A stretch of 64,000 nucleotides of DNA, taken from Physcomitrium patens. Taxonomy: Eukaryota; Streptophyta; Bryopsida; Funariales; Funariaceae. Under the pieces are notes generated by a model. The model had not been told where the DNA came from. It was given only the letters and a program-made list of their open reading frames with translations, and did not search any database. Location of the stretch: contig NC_037271.1 of the NCBI RefSeq assembly GCF_000002425.4, forward strand, positions 3,181,404 through 3,245,403, written 5' to 3'. Shown here in pieces: positions 1 to 10,786 of the stretch; the first letter of the stretch is position 1, and every line of letters starts with the position of its first letter. The position numbers and the translations under genes are program-made.

Positions 1-1080
1 AAATAATAAGAACAAAAGAAGAACAACCACATAGCAATTGAAATAAATGACATGAAGTAATTACAACATTCAAAACTAAGTTACAGTTTGTTTACTATAT
101 TTTCATCCAATAAAAAGTAAAACTGAAAAATAAAAAATATATTTTTAGATAGGTAATTTTATTATCTTTCCAATGACGTAAGAAACATATAAATCCAAAT
201 TGTTATGAGTAAGTTATGAAGTTTTAAAGATATAAAGTAAATAATTAAAAAGTGAAGTGAAAATATTTTACCTCAAAAGTAATTTGCTTATAGATCGACG
301 CTTCGAGCCTCACCAAGGCTCACATGTAGTATATAAGGGTGTCTAAGAAAAGCTACGAGGCCTTAGTCTTATCCTCCTAAATACCTTCAAGATGCTACAA
401 CTCATATGGGACTTGTGCACCCCCCTTCTTACAAGGACTATACTAGCTATTGATTATCTTATTTTCTACTAGAAGGACCAATATTTTTATAATTTTGACC
501 TCATCATGATGTTCAAAAATACTCAATTAACGTAGGAACCTTACGTGGCCTTCAAATTTTGCTCCATTTCTTCATAAAGACTCTCAAAGTGGTAAAACTC
601 ATTTTATTAAGATCTTGAAATTGCTCTAAAAATTCCTAAAAAACTCTAAATAAATTCTAATTTAAATTTTAAAAATTCTAATTTTTTTTAATAATACTAA
701 TATCCATTTGATGATTTTTTGTAATAATAAAAATTAATTTAAATCCACTATAAATCTTATTTTTTATATCAATAACTAAAATGACATGAAGTTCTTTCTC
801 ATGCTTCTACTAACTACTAACATTTATAGTTTCTATAAGTAGTACATATAGATAAAAGACCAATATAAATATTAGTCTTAATAAATAATCCTTAATATTC
901 AACAATGAAATAAAAATACTAAATCAACAAGGATAATTACCTCCAAGACTTACCAAGACTCCATTTCCACTACTATCATTTTAATTTTCTATTTCTCTAA
1001 GGATTTCTACACTACTTACTATATATTGTGATTTAAAGCATTCTAAATACATATTTTTATCCAAAAAAATAAGTGAGTCA
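1..1080. other. AT-rich spacer, no gene seen
   Basis: AT-rich DNA with short T and A runs. No reading frame with recognisable coding character was found on either strand. It leads into the decayed Ty3 retroelement that starts at about 1080 and may include its 5' part, but no LTR boundary could be recognised. Confidence 0.5.
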
Positions 1081-2362
1081 ATTTGATGACTCATAGAATG
1101 CATATCCACTTCCAAGCATAGATGATCTTCTTGACCAACTTTGAGGTAGGACCATCTTTAGTAAATTGGATCTTTGAAGAGACTATTGGCAAATACCTAT
1201 TATAAGAGAGGATGTAGAAAAGACAACATTTTATATCCGCTATGGATATTTTGCATGATTGGTTTTACCTTTTGGCTTCACCAATGCTCTAGCATCTTTC
1301 ATGGATCACATAAACAAATTATTTTATGACCTGTTGAACAAATATGTAGTCGTCTTCATTCATGATATCCTTGTATATAGTAAAATCTTTGAAGTGCATG
1401 AGTAATACCTACAAGAAGTGTTATATTGGCTATAAGATAGTCATTTTTATTATAAGTAATCAAAATATGAACTTTAGAAGTCAGAAGTACTCTTTTTGGA
1501 GCATGTGGTGTCCTCCAAAGGCATGCATATGGAAAAAAATAAGATGAAAGTAATGGAAGATTGGCCAACTTTCAAGGATATTTTTGAAGTCTATTCATTT
1601 TTAGGCTTTTCTGGATATTATTGCCATTTTGTTTGGCAATTTGCTCACATTATTGCCTCATTGATAAACCTATTAGAAAAAAGTACCTTCATTTGAATGA
1701 AAATTAGAACAACAAAGTGTCTTTGATAGATTGAAGGAGGCACTCATTATTGCTCCAATATTATAACCATATGATTCTAATTTTCTTTGTATGCTTTATA
1801 TTGATGCTTTTAACTTTGCTATTGAAGTGGTCCTTCAACAAAACTTTGATAGGAGCCTTCAACTTGTGGCATATAAATTATGCAAGCTCAAAAGGATATG
1901 GCATAATTACTTTGCATGTAATTGAGAGCAATTAGAAATTTTATACACCACAAAGGTGTAGCAATACTATCTGTTGGAGAAGTTAGTTATTGTTCAGACT
2001 GACTATCAACCCTCGCTGTATGATTTGCATCTCAAATATATGAAATCACAACATCATTCTTGAGAAGAATACTTACAATTTTTTGATATCCAACTTGAGT
2101 ACAAGCAAGGGCGACAACATATTGTACCAAATAGCTTATTGCAGAGACGAAACTTGAAAGACAAATTAAAAGATAAGGCAAAAGTTGCTACCATTAGTAA
2201 TATCATTTCAAATCTAATTAAAGAGACAGAATGAAAGGAAGCTATGCATTGAGATGTTTATTTCAAGATGATTAGTAATCAATTGAAGGTAGGTAATATA
2301 TAGTATCAAGATTACAATCTTAATAATAGATTATTTCATTTCAAGAAGCAAATTTATATATC
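1080..2362 (+). mobile_element. Ty3/gypsy pol remnant (reverse transcriptase, RNase H), 5' half
   Basis: Conceptual translation across frame breaks gives ordered Ty3/gypsy pol landmarks. A reverse-transcriptase stretch reads NAYPLPSIDDLLDQL near 1096, then a '[14 protein letters not shown]' block near 1275, then the active-site block '[13 protein letters not shown]' near 1350. The thumb/connection block 'DWPTFKDIFEVYSFLGFSGYY' follows near 1560, and an RNase H stretch (YIDAFNFAIEVVLQQ) near 1800. Stops and frameshifts occur throughout, and the catalytic FIDDI motif reads FIHDI, so the element is dead. The pol frame runs up to 2372 and resumes at about 5703 after a 3.3 kb insertion. Family assignment is from motif memory; no intact protein exists. 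Confidence 0.85.
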
Positions 2363-2649
2363 CAACAATGCTATATTCTGGTATAGTAATACATAAAGTC
2401 TTGCTTAAGAATGCTCCGAGCACCTAGCTAATGAAAGTAGAATGAAAATTGCAACAACAAAATCCTGATTCTAATAGAATACTAACAATGCCAAATAAGC
2501 TTTAATCAAATTCAGAGAAACCTCAAAGGAATTCCAAAGAAACAATAAGAAATCTTAAAGAAATATTAGAATAATTACAAACATATCTCAAATACATCTC
2601 AATTCAATCTTAATTTAATCCTAGTTGAAATCTTATTGGACTTCATTCA

Positions 2650-2900
2650 AACTTTAGGCCAAAAACTAACTAAATCTTTAACCTTAAATCAAATCCTGAT
2701 CAAATCTAAACCAAACCTTAAACCCTAAATCAAACCCTTAACTCTAAACTAAATCCTAAATCCTAAATCAAATCCTAACCAAACCCTAGTCCTAAATCAA
2801 ATCCTAATTAAGCCCTAAATTCTAAATCCTAAACTAAATCCTAATCCTAAATCAAACCCTAACCAAATCCTAACCCTAAATCAAATCCTAACCAAATCTT
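2650..2900. repeat. Telomere-like CCCTAAA-variant tract, left arm
   Basis: A degenerate tandem array of units such as CCCTAAATCAAATCCTAACC. It is related to the plant telomere unit CCCTAAA but with many variants. It is mirrored in the opposite orientation in the right arm at about 5105-5460, so it belongs to the inverted repeat and is not a recent telomere insertion. Confidence 0.75.
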
Positions 2901-5104
2901 AGTAATTTCTACAATAAAATTAAACCTCAATAACTAATGAATGAACCATTGATCTTAAGTCAAATTTTGCATACTTCTTAAAAACTAAGTTGAAAACAAG
3001 TAAAATTTTTTTTTAAAAGGATCGAAATTACCAAATAGAGAATAACCTCAAAAACGTGCTCAGGTATTGGCCGGTTTCCTTCTCTTCCTTCTCTTCCCAA
3101 AGCCAATATCTCTCTTTTTCACCATTCGATTGATCTTAAAATTTCTATGTATATAGAAAAACAAGTCTAATATCCTCTCCCATAAATTTCACTCCAATCC
3201 AACTAATAGATTGCAAGAAATCTTAAAAAACCCTCACTAGACCTAAAATTCTACTTTCTAAGACCTTGACTCACTTAAACCTCAATAACCCTCAATTCAA
3301 CTATTAGATCAAGCTCAAATTCACAACATATTTTGAAAACAACTATAACCATTAACCTACAAAATTTCATTTATAGATCTATTACAAAACTCTTGAAATT
3401 ATCCAAAATGTAAACCCTATTTTATTTCACAAAATTCAAGTCATCCAAAACAAACCTTGACTTTGTAAAGCTCTTACAAAGTCAATACAGATCCAAATCA
3501 TCCAAAACTAATGCTCATTAAAACCCTATTAAGTTTTTTCTCTAATCCCACTCTTCAATCTTCAAAAGAATCCTTGAGTTGCCATAGGTACTCGGTTTTG
3601 TGCCTCAGGGTCTGATTTTGACCCAGGTTGATAACCGGCCCTCCTTGAGTATCAATATGTAGTTTTTTTAAGTAATTTTTGCTAAAATTTACTCTTAACT
3701 TCCTCCTAAAGATGTTTGTATCATTTAATTTTCCAATCTACCTTATTTTGTCTTATTTTTGGCCCTACAAAGTAAGTAGAAGCTATTTTTCTAAAAGGGC
3801 AGCATTACTATTGAAAGTTATATTACCTTCCTATCTTTTATCCATATTTTTCTATTTTTTCTTTTAACTTGGCTTTTCTATAATAAGATCATTATTATTA
3901 TCTTTTACCATATGGTCATATTACAACATGACACCAGATGTGCATACTTCAAGAGAAACATGATATTCCAATATTTGGATATCTTGAACAAGAAAGGACT
4001 CTAGAATGGATTTCAAGGACATGATTGTGGGCACGTTTGGATTGTCATGTTTGAACCTTTGTATGTTGTCGTGATGTAACATGGCTAACAAGTGAAAGGA
4101 TGAAGAAAATATCATGTTTTGAGGATCTCACTTCAAAAATATTATAGCAAATTATCTTGGAAAAATAGATATTAGTCAAAGGGTAGAAAAATTAAAGGTG
4201 CTAATGCTGCCTTTTTACAAATTATGCTTCTATTTACTTTGTAAGGCCATAAATAAGACAAAACAAGGTAAATTAGAAAAATAAAGGATATAAGCATATG
4301 TAGGGAGGAGTTAGGAGTACAAATTAGTAAAAATTATTTCAAGAAGACGAAAGTTGATACCCGAAGAGGACCAGTTATAAACCTGGGTCGAAATCAGACC
4401 CCGAGGCACAAAACCACACTCTAACGGCGACTCAAGGGTTCTTTGGAAGATCGGAGAGCCGAATTAGAGAGAAGACTTGTGGAGGGATTTTTGAGAGGTG
4501 ATTTCGTATGGTTTGGATTAGTATTGGATTTTTGAGGGATTTTCAAAGCAAATGATGTTCTCTGTGAATTCAGATCTTTGAGAAATAAAACCGGTTTACA
4601 AATGTTTGGATTTCGTGTCTTTTGTTGTATTTTTACAAGTGAAAATTTAGAGACTTATTGATATGCTTGTTGTAAATGTGTGTAAGAGATTTGAGGTCAA
4701 TCGAATGGCTAGATCAATACATATGAAGGTTTTTGTGGACTAAGGTCTCGAGATTTAGGGTTTTAAGGACCAATAAGGTTTTCTTAGATATCTAGCAATC
4801 TCCGTATTGGATTGGAGAGATTTTTGGTTTTATCACTAAAAGACTTGATTTTCTATATATAAATAAAATTTGGAAGCAATCGAATGGTGGAAAAGGGAGA
4901 TATCAGTGCTGGAAGTTGGCATCAAGATTGGAGAAGGAGAGACCAGCCGACATCTGAGCGGAATTTTGAGGTCATCGACTAATTGGTAAGTGCAATTTTC
5001 TTCAAAATTTGTGTGCTAGTTTCTAACTTAAATTCCAAGAAGTGTACAAATTTTGAATGAGAATCAACAGTTCAATCTTTAGTTATTTAATTTTCAAATC
5101 TGTG

Positions 5105-5460
5105 ATTAGGGTTTGGTTTGGATTAGGATTCGATTAGGGTTTAAAATTAGGGTTTGGTTAGGATTTGGTTTAGGATTTAGGATTTTTTAGGATTAAGGTA
5201 TGGTTTAGGATTTGGTTTAGGATTTAGGATTTAGAATTTGGTTTGGGATTTGATTTAGGATTTAGGATTTAGATTAGGATTTGGATTAGGGTTTAGGATT
5301 TGGTTTAGGATTTGATTAAGAATTGATTTAAGGTTTAAGATTTGATTAAGGTTTGATTAGGGTTTAGTTTAGGATTTAGGATTTGTCTAGGATTTTATTA
5401 AGGTTGGATTAGGATTAGGGTTTGGTTAGAATTTAAGATTCTATTAGATTTTTGTTAGGA
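5105..5460. repeat. Telomere-like TTTAGGG-variant tract, right arm
   Basis: Degenerate repeats of the type GGATTTGGTTTAGGATTTAGG, interspersed with exact TTAGGGTTT units. It is the reverse-complement counterpart of the tract at 2650-2900. Confidence 0.75.
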
Positions 5461-5702
5461 TTTGACTAAGTTTTCTTTAATATTCTTTTATATTTCTTTA
5501 GGATTTCCTTGTGTTTCTTTTATAACTTCAATAAAATTTAATTGAGCTTGCTTAATGTTTGATTATGATTATTAATGTTTAATTGTAAATTCTTTATAAT
5601 CCTATTGGATTGTTAAAACCTTTTGTTACAATTTTTTTTTACCTTCGACAGCCAGATGCTCGGTGCATTCTCAAGCAAGACTTCACGTAATACAACAATG
5701 CT

Positions 5703-6900
5703 CCTATAAGTCATGTTAACATAATAAAGCATGCAACGCAGTGTCTCATAGACTATTGTATCCAATTCTACTTATGGTATGTTGAAAGCAGAAGACTATG
5801 GATCTCATTGTGTGTTTGCCACAGATGCCTCATAATCATACTGCGATTGCCAATTTTGTAGATCGACTCTCAAAATAACTTTATTTAGATGTGGTGCACT
5901 CAAATATTGATGCCCCAACGCTTGTATAGGTCTTTCTTAATACTATCTTTTGTCACTATAGATTATCTCATGTCATTATTTTAGATCAAATTCCATGCTT
6001 CATGAAAAGTTTTTGTCAAACATTGTTCAAGCTACTAGGCACATGACTTATCATATTTATAACCTTCCATCCTCAAACAAATGGGCAAACAAAGTATATA
6101 AATCAAACCTTGGAAGATATGTTGTAGGCATTTGTGGTGGTTCATCATAATGATTAGAATGAATACTTGTCGACCTTGGAATTTGCTTATAATGATAGTA
6201 TTCAAGCAAGTATCAATCATTTATCATTTTTTTAAAATATTAGTCAACAATTGATTATGCCAATAATTCTCTATTGTCTCATTGACACTAACAACCTAAC
6301 CATGGAAGAATTTATATAATGGCTTATAACGACCTTACAAGAGGCATGACATTGCCTCCTTATCACAGAAAATTGATAGAAGCAATATCCAAATAACCAC
6401 CAGTAATACAAGATCTTTCGAGAATGTGATCAAGTGTTACTCTCTAATGCCAGCTTGCCACTTGCTACATTAACAAAAATCTATAAACTAATACCTTAAT
6501 GGCTTGGACCTTTTCACAATTCTGTAGTGATTTTTTATATCGCGTACCGCCTTGAGCTTCCGCCACATATTCAGATCCATCTAGTGTACCATGTTTCACA
6601 ATTGAAGGAATTTCATATTGAGCCAAAAAGCTTTTTGGATCGACACTAATCACTACTACCACCAGTTGTAGTTGATGACCAATAAGAATATAAAGTAGAC
6701 AACATTTTGGAGTGTGACTACATTTGCCATGGTAGCGGATATCGACAACTTTAGTACAAAGTTCTTTGAAAATGTTATCTCATTCATGATGGAACAAAGG
6801 AACCTATACAAAACTTCACCCATTGCCAAGAGACAATTCGGAGATACCATTGGGAGCAAAATGAGGACGTTTCGCATTAGTGGAAAGAGATTAACTGTAA
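5703..6900 (+). mobile_element. Ty3/gypsy pol remnant (integrase), 3' half
   Basis: This continues the pol remnant after the nested palindrome. Translation with stops gives an integrase-core series: 'HNHTAIANFVDRLSK' near 5835, 'CHYRLSHVIILDQIPCF' near 5955, 'TFHPQTNGQTKYINQTLEDML' (the conserved HPQTDGQTE block) near 6062, and 'EYLSTLEFAYNDSIQASINH' near 6163. The lines after it resemble the C-terminal part of Ty3 integrase ('LIPxWLGPFTIL' near 6490). No chromodomain was recognised. Several in-frame stops make it inactive. Confidence 0.82.
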
Positions 6901-6949
6901 CATGGTATTCATAAGATATTTGTATTATTGACACATAAAAATAGATAGT

Positions 6950-7270
6950 TAAAACCATGGAAGTTTCTAGAATTGGAGTTAGGTTAGTGGACTAGGTAAG
7001 ATCTACCATAGAACATTTTAAAAAGAATTTAGGGTAGTTATTTAAGTGGAGCCCAGCATGAAACCTTCTTGAAAAAACTTATGATGGTTATCTAGGTGGG
7101 ATCTATCATAGAATTTTCTAGAATGAATTTAAATCAATTATTAAAGTGAGATCCACCACCTATGAACATTCTAGAAAGTCCAAGGTGGTAGAATAAAGTA
7201 TAAATAGGACTGACCAAGGCCTTTTGAGGCATTTGGTGAAGTATGGCTTTGGACCCTTTCTCTTAATACA
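6950..7270 (+). repeat. Probable 3' LTR segment with about 50-bp tandem repeats
   Basis: Downstream of the integrase remnant, a degenerate unit containing 'GATCTACCATAGAACATTTT' recurs at spacings of 49, 51 and 50 bp (positions 7000, 7049, 7100, 7150), with a weaker copy near 6950. It is followed by a TATA-like 'tataaatagg' at about 7200. Repeated upstream elements followed by a TATA box fit the U3 region of an LTR. No paired 5' LTR was identified, so the LTR call is inference. Confidence 0.5.
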
Positions 7271-7499
7271 ATTGAATTTTATATCTTTTTATTTTATTTT
7301 ATTCTATTTTAATTTTGATAGCTCAATTTTGTCTTCCATGTTCCATTCTATTAAGTTCTATTAAGTTTTATTTTGGTCCAATTTGTTATACCTTATGATG
7401 AGATTTTATGTTATTGTAGATTAAAAAGATCTTCGACACTAGAAATAGATCAGTCTTGTTTCATGTCCCAAGTATTCTTTAATGCTACTTTTTCATCTT

Positions 7500-8169
7500 T
7501 CTAGAAAGTGACTCCTTATTCTACCATATTATTAAATTCATTGCAATCCATGTTAGTATGAAAAATATAATCACACCAAATGCATCTTTGTATATATTTT
7601 TATTTAAATATAGCCTTCAAATTTTTTGTAGAAGTCTTTTTTTCAAGTCTTACCAATTTGATTTGAAGATCTTATATACCACATATAATCTCTTCAACTC
7701 CCATATCTTCTTTCTTTGATATAAATATTGGAGATTGAATAATAGGCATTATTAGTTATGTTGTATGAACTTGAGTTTTAGGTACTTGTATTACTCTTAG
7801 AATATTAATCATATCCTTCTTCTTCTTTCATTTTATAAGGAAATCTATATCATCTTCAATATTTTTCCACTTCATTGTCAATCCTTCATCTTCTTCTTTG
7901 TCTTCACAAAGCAATTCCAATTTTTCTAATAATTCTCTATCAATTGCTTGAAGAAATAACTCAACCTTATTTGGCTTCAATATTAACTTCTCTACCTTGA
8001 ACTTCCATAAAAATATCTCCCATGAACTCCCATAATGCTTTATAATTGATATAATATGTTTTTGTATCTTTGATATCATAATAAGTTCAAATATCTCAAT
8101 AATCTTCTTTTTAGAAATGTTGTCATGATGTAAAATGGCTAATAGTTGAAAGGATGAAGAAAATATCAT
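7500..8169 (-). pseudogene. Decayed retroelement gag fragment
   Basis: A minus-strand frame opening at 8169 (MIFSSSFQLLAILHHDN) continues for 113 codons. It contains an acidic/hydrophobic stretch 'VELFLQAIDRELLEKLELLCED' at about residues 68-89, typical of Ty3-type gag C-terminal halves. Beyond the stop, translation in shifting frames yields a knuckle-like 'CIWCDYIFHTNMDC' near 7560-7600. The same opening residues (MIFSSSFHLLAMLHHDN) occur at 4115 on the minus strand inside the palindrome centre, so this is a longer copy of the same coding segment. The gag assignment rests on pattern, not on a search. Confidence 0.5.
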
Positions 8170-8905
8170 ATTTTTTTAAGATCTTATTTCAAATATATTG
8201 TAACAAATTAACTTGGAAAAATAGATTATAGTCAAGGGGTAGAAAAATTAAAGGTGCTAATACTGCCTTTTTTACAAAATAGGCTTCTATTCACTTTGTA
8301 TGACCACAAATAGAGTTAAATAAGGTAGATTAGAAAAATAAACAATGTAGGCACTTTTAGAAAGAAGTTAAGAGTAGTTTGTAGCAAAAATTACCTTAGA
8401 AATCCAAGAGTTAATATCCAGAGATGACTAGTTATGAACCTAGGTTGAAATCAAATCCCATGGGACAAAATTGAGCTGGTATGGTAGTTCAAGGATTCTT
8501 TTGGAGATGGGAGACTAAAATTTGGGAACAAACTTGATAAGGTTTCTTTGAGCATTGATTTTGAGTGATTTGAGTGTATATTGACTTTGTAAGACCTTTG
8601 CAAAGTGAGGGTTTGTTTTGGATGACTCTGGATTTGTGAAATAAAATAGATGATACTTTTTGGACAATTTTGTAAGTCTGGTAGTAGATCTACAAGTGAA
8701 ATTTTAAAGATTTATAGATATATATGTGCTCAAAATATACTATAAGTTTGAGCTTGATTGGAGGGTTGAATTGACAATTATTGAATTTCAAGTAGATTGA
8801 GATCTTGAAAATTGAGCTTTGAGAGGCAATTAGAGTTTCTAAGATCTTTAGCAATCTACCTTTCGAAGCATTGTTTTTGAGTTGCATTTTGACTTCCATA
8901 TAAAG
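8110..8905 (-). repeat. Third, partial copy of the palindrome arm
   Basis: Aligns directly with the right arm of the palindrome from about 4060 onward. Shared blocks include 'gaaaggatgaagaaaatatc' (8148 and 4094), 'gtagaaaaattaaaggtgct' (8240 and 4182) and the 'aacctaggttgaaatcaaa' segment (8438), equivalent to 4392. The match fades near 8905, just past a 'ccatataaagg' TATA-like motif that parallels 'tatatataaataaa' at 4855. Read on the minus strand, it is a leader ending at the gag start at 8169. Confidence 0.75.
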
Positions 8906-9830
8906 GCCTTATGAAGGCGCCTTTAGAGCATTGATTTTGAGTGATTATGAGCACTGAACAGTGTTCCCTCCCGAAGATAATAGCACTTTTGTTGGACCTA
9001 ACAAATTGACCTATGGACATTAAATTGTGTTTGAGACTTGGAACATAAAAAATATTTTGAAGTTTATTGATGTCACAAGAATTACTAGGCAAAGCTACAT
9101 CTCCCTGTCCTTTAACAGTGTGCTTGTGTCCATCAGTAGTTGCAACATTAATATGTTGTGAAGGTCGTTCTAAGGATGTGAACTGATCTATGTCACTCGA
9201 AAAATGTTTCAAGGCACTACTATGAATGACCCAGTCACTTTCGGAGTAAGAAGCTAGAAATAAAACCTTAAGAGCATTCTTGATTTCCTTTGGAGAGGGT
9301 ATGTAGGACTCACCCGTGAAATGTTCAAGGAGATGAGCTTGAGTTTTGTAACGGCTACCTTCTGGCAGTGTTGTTATAGTCGGCTCTAGACAGTTCCGAG
9401 CCAAATGTCCTTGCTTTCGACACCTATGGCACTAAATGTCCTTTGTCCTCCTCAAGGTATTGAAGCGCTCATAGTGTCGAGGGCGATTGAAGATCCTTTG
9501 ACGGTGCTGACCACAAATGGCATTCCTGATGCAGAACACCAACACTTCTTCATGAGGATCTGATTTGAGATTTGAGGCGCACTTCAGTTTCTTCCATATG
9601 AAGGCGAGTAGAGAGGCTGGACAATGTGTGAGGTTTTCTCTCATTTCGAACGATACGAATTAGTGTTTCAAATTTAGGTGGTAAGACCTTGAGAATCTTG
9701 TGAATGATCATTATCACCTCTGTTTGAACTCTAATCAATATGACTCGAAAATTACCTGGCATCCTCAAGGTCCCCACAACAATTATATAATCCCCACCAA
9801 CGATCACTCCCTGCGCAAACCGTCAATTAC
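8890..9830 (-). mobile_element. Ty1/copia gag-protease remnant
   Basis: Minus-strand translation gives, in order, a gag C-terminal segment (ILKVLPPKFETLIRIVRNE, near 9700), a retroviral-type zinc knuckle CHRCRKQGHLARNC (CX2CX4HX4C, about 9395-9435), and an aspartic-protease region with 'DWVIHSSALKHFSSD' (near 9200). A 'FYVPSLKHNLMSIGQ' block (near 9060), typical of copia polyproteins just upstream of integrase, comes last. A stop and a frame change separate gag from the knuckle, and the protease catalytic Asp of the D-S/T-G-A motif is His here. The 3' side stops abruptly against the palindrome-arm copy. Confidence 0.85.
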
Positions 9831-9939
9831 GTGCCTCGTCGCGTCTCACAAGAACGTATATCCAAAGGAAGCCAGAAGGTCAACTCCTACAACACACCCA
9901 TGTCAATTCCAGACACAAATACAGCGACTCAAGAGCTGA

Positions 9940-10786
9940 AGTATCTGAAACTCGGCGAGAAGCTTTATGTGCGCGCCGTTGATCATTCTCGCTCCATCAC
10001 GAGGTTCTCTCTTCCGCTCTAACCTTCAGTTCTCAGAGGTCAGTCGGTCGGTCGTACACTTCCAACGGCCGAACAAGTGATGCGCAGAATAAACTAATCC
10101 AGCTGGTGACGATGGAAAGGTAGGAAAAGGATTAGCGTGAACATGAGCTGCTGATCCATTTTAATAGAAGAGAGCTGGTTCTGAGGAAGGTTTTTGGGTC
10201 ATTTTCAAAGAGCACTTGGGAAACAGTCAACATAAACAAAATCCAGCTACAAATTACCACATCACGTGCACACATTCACGACAAATTTTCACCCACTTTC
10301 ATATTTTTAGTTTTACAGCTCTGTGACCAGAGCATGCTTCCCATCGTGACAATTCTTAGCTTTACGACCAGTCATATTTTGCTGCATTTCCTCAAAATGA
10401 CTTCGAATTCTTGTGACTTGTCCCTTACGGCAAGACGAAAATCCACCCTAGTAGCACATATTGTGTATTGTAATATAAATGAGCGTAGAAAAGTCTTCAC
10501 GAACAGAAAGAACATAAGAATCAACCAGGCTTCGTGGTTGAGCGATGCTCGCGCTTGAAGCTGGTTCCCACGCAAATCTTCACACCAGATTATGTTCACT
10601 CGCGAAAGATTTTCTGCAAGGGATCTAAACTAAGGCGAGATGTTGAATGGGTGTGAGATGCATTTGGAATGGGAGAATCGGACGAGAGAGAGAGCGAGAG
10701 AAAGAGAGCGAGATAGTGAGAGTGGAGGGGAGGATGGAATGAACGAGTGGAGGATGGGGTGAAGATGGTGGTGGAGGGGACTTCAT
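9940..10786. promoter_or_regulatory. Upstream region of ECR1
   Basis: Gene-free DNA of moderate GC between the copia remnant and the ECR1 start. A purine-rich GAGAGA/GCGAGAGAAAGAG tract at about 10680-10725 sits 60-110 bp before the ATG, a common feature of plant 5' leaders. No clear TATA box was picked out. Confidence 0.4.

Larger units (their letters stand above)
2386..5693. repeat. Palindromic inverted-repeat element nested in the Ty3 remnant
   Basis: The left arm (about 2386-3850) and the reverse complement of the right arm (about 4130-5693) match along their length. The outer ends share AAGTCTTGCTT at 2396 and in the complement of 5673-5683. Both arms hold a CCCTAAA/TTTAGGG-like tract and a diagnostic block reading 'gacccaggttgataaccgg' (3619) whose complement recurs near 4370-4400. 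Another shared block contains the complement of 'ctttgtaaggccataaataagac' (4239 onwards; left-arm counterpart near 3740-3775). The roughly 250 bp centre (3860-4115) is not repeated and carries the first codons of a gag-like frame on the minus strand. The element interrupts Ty3 pol, and a 10-bp direct repeat CAACAATGCT lies at 2363 and 5693. No transposase was recognised, so this is a non-autonomous foldback-like structure or a head-to-head retroelement fusion. Confidence 0.8.

Noticed and set aside
2650..2900. True interstitial telomere or chromosome end
   Set aside because: The repeats are degenerate and mirrored inside an inverted-repeat element that lies within a retroelement.
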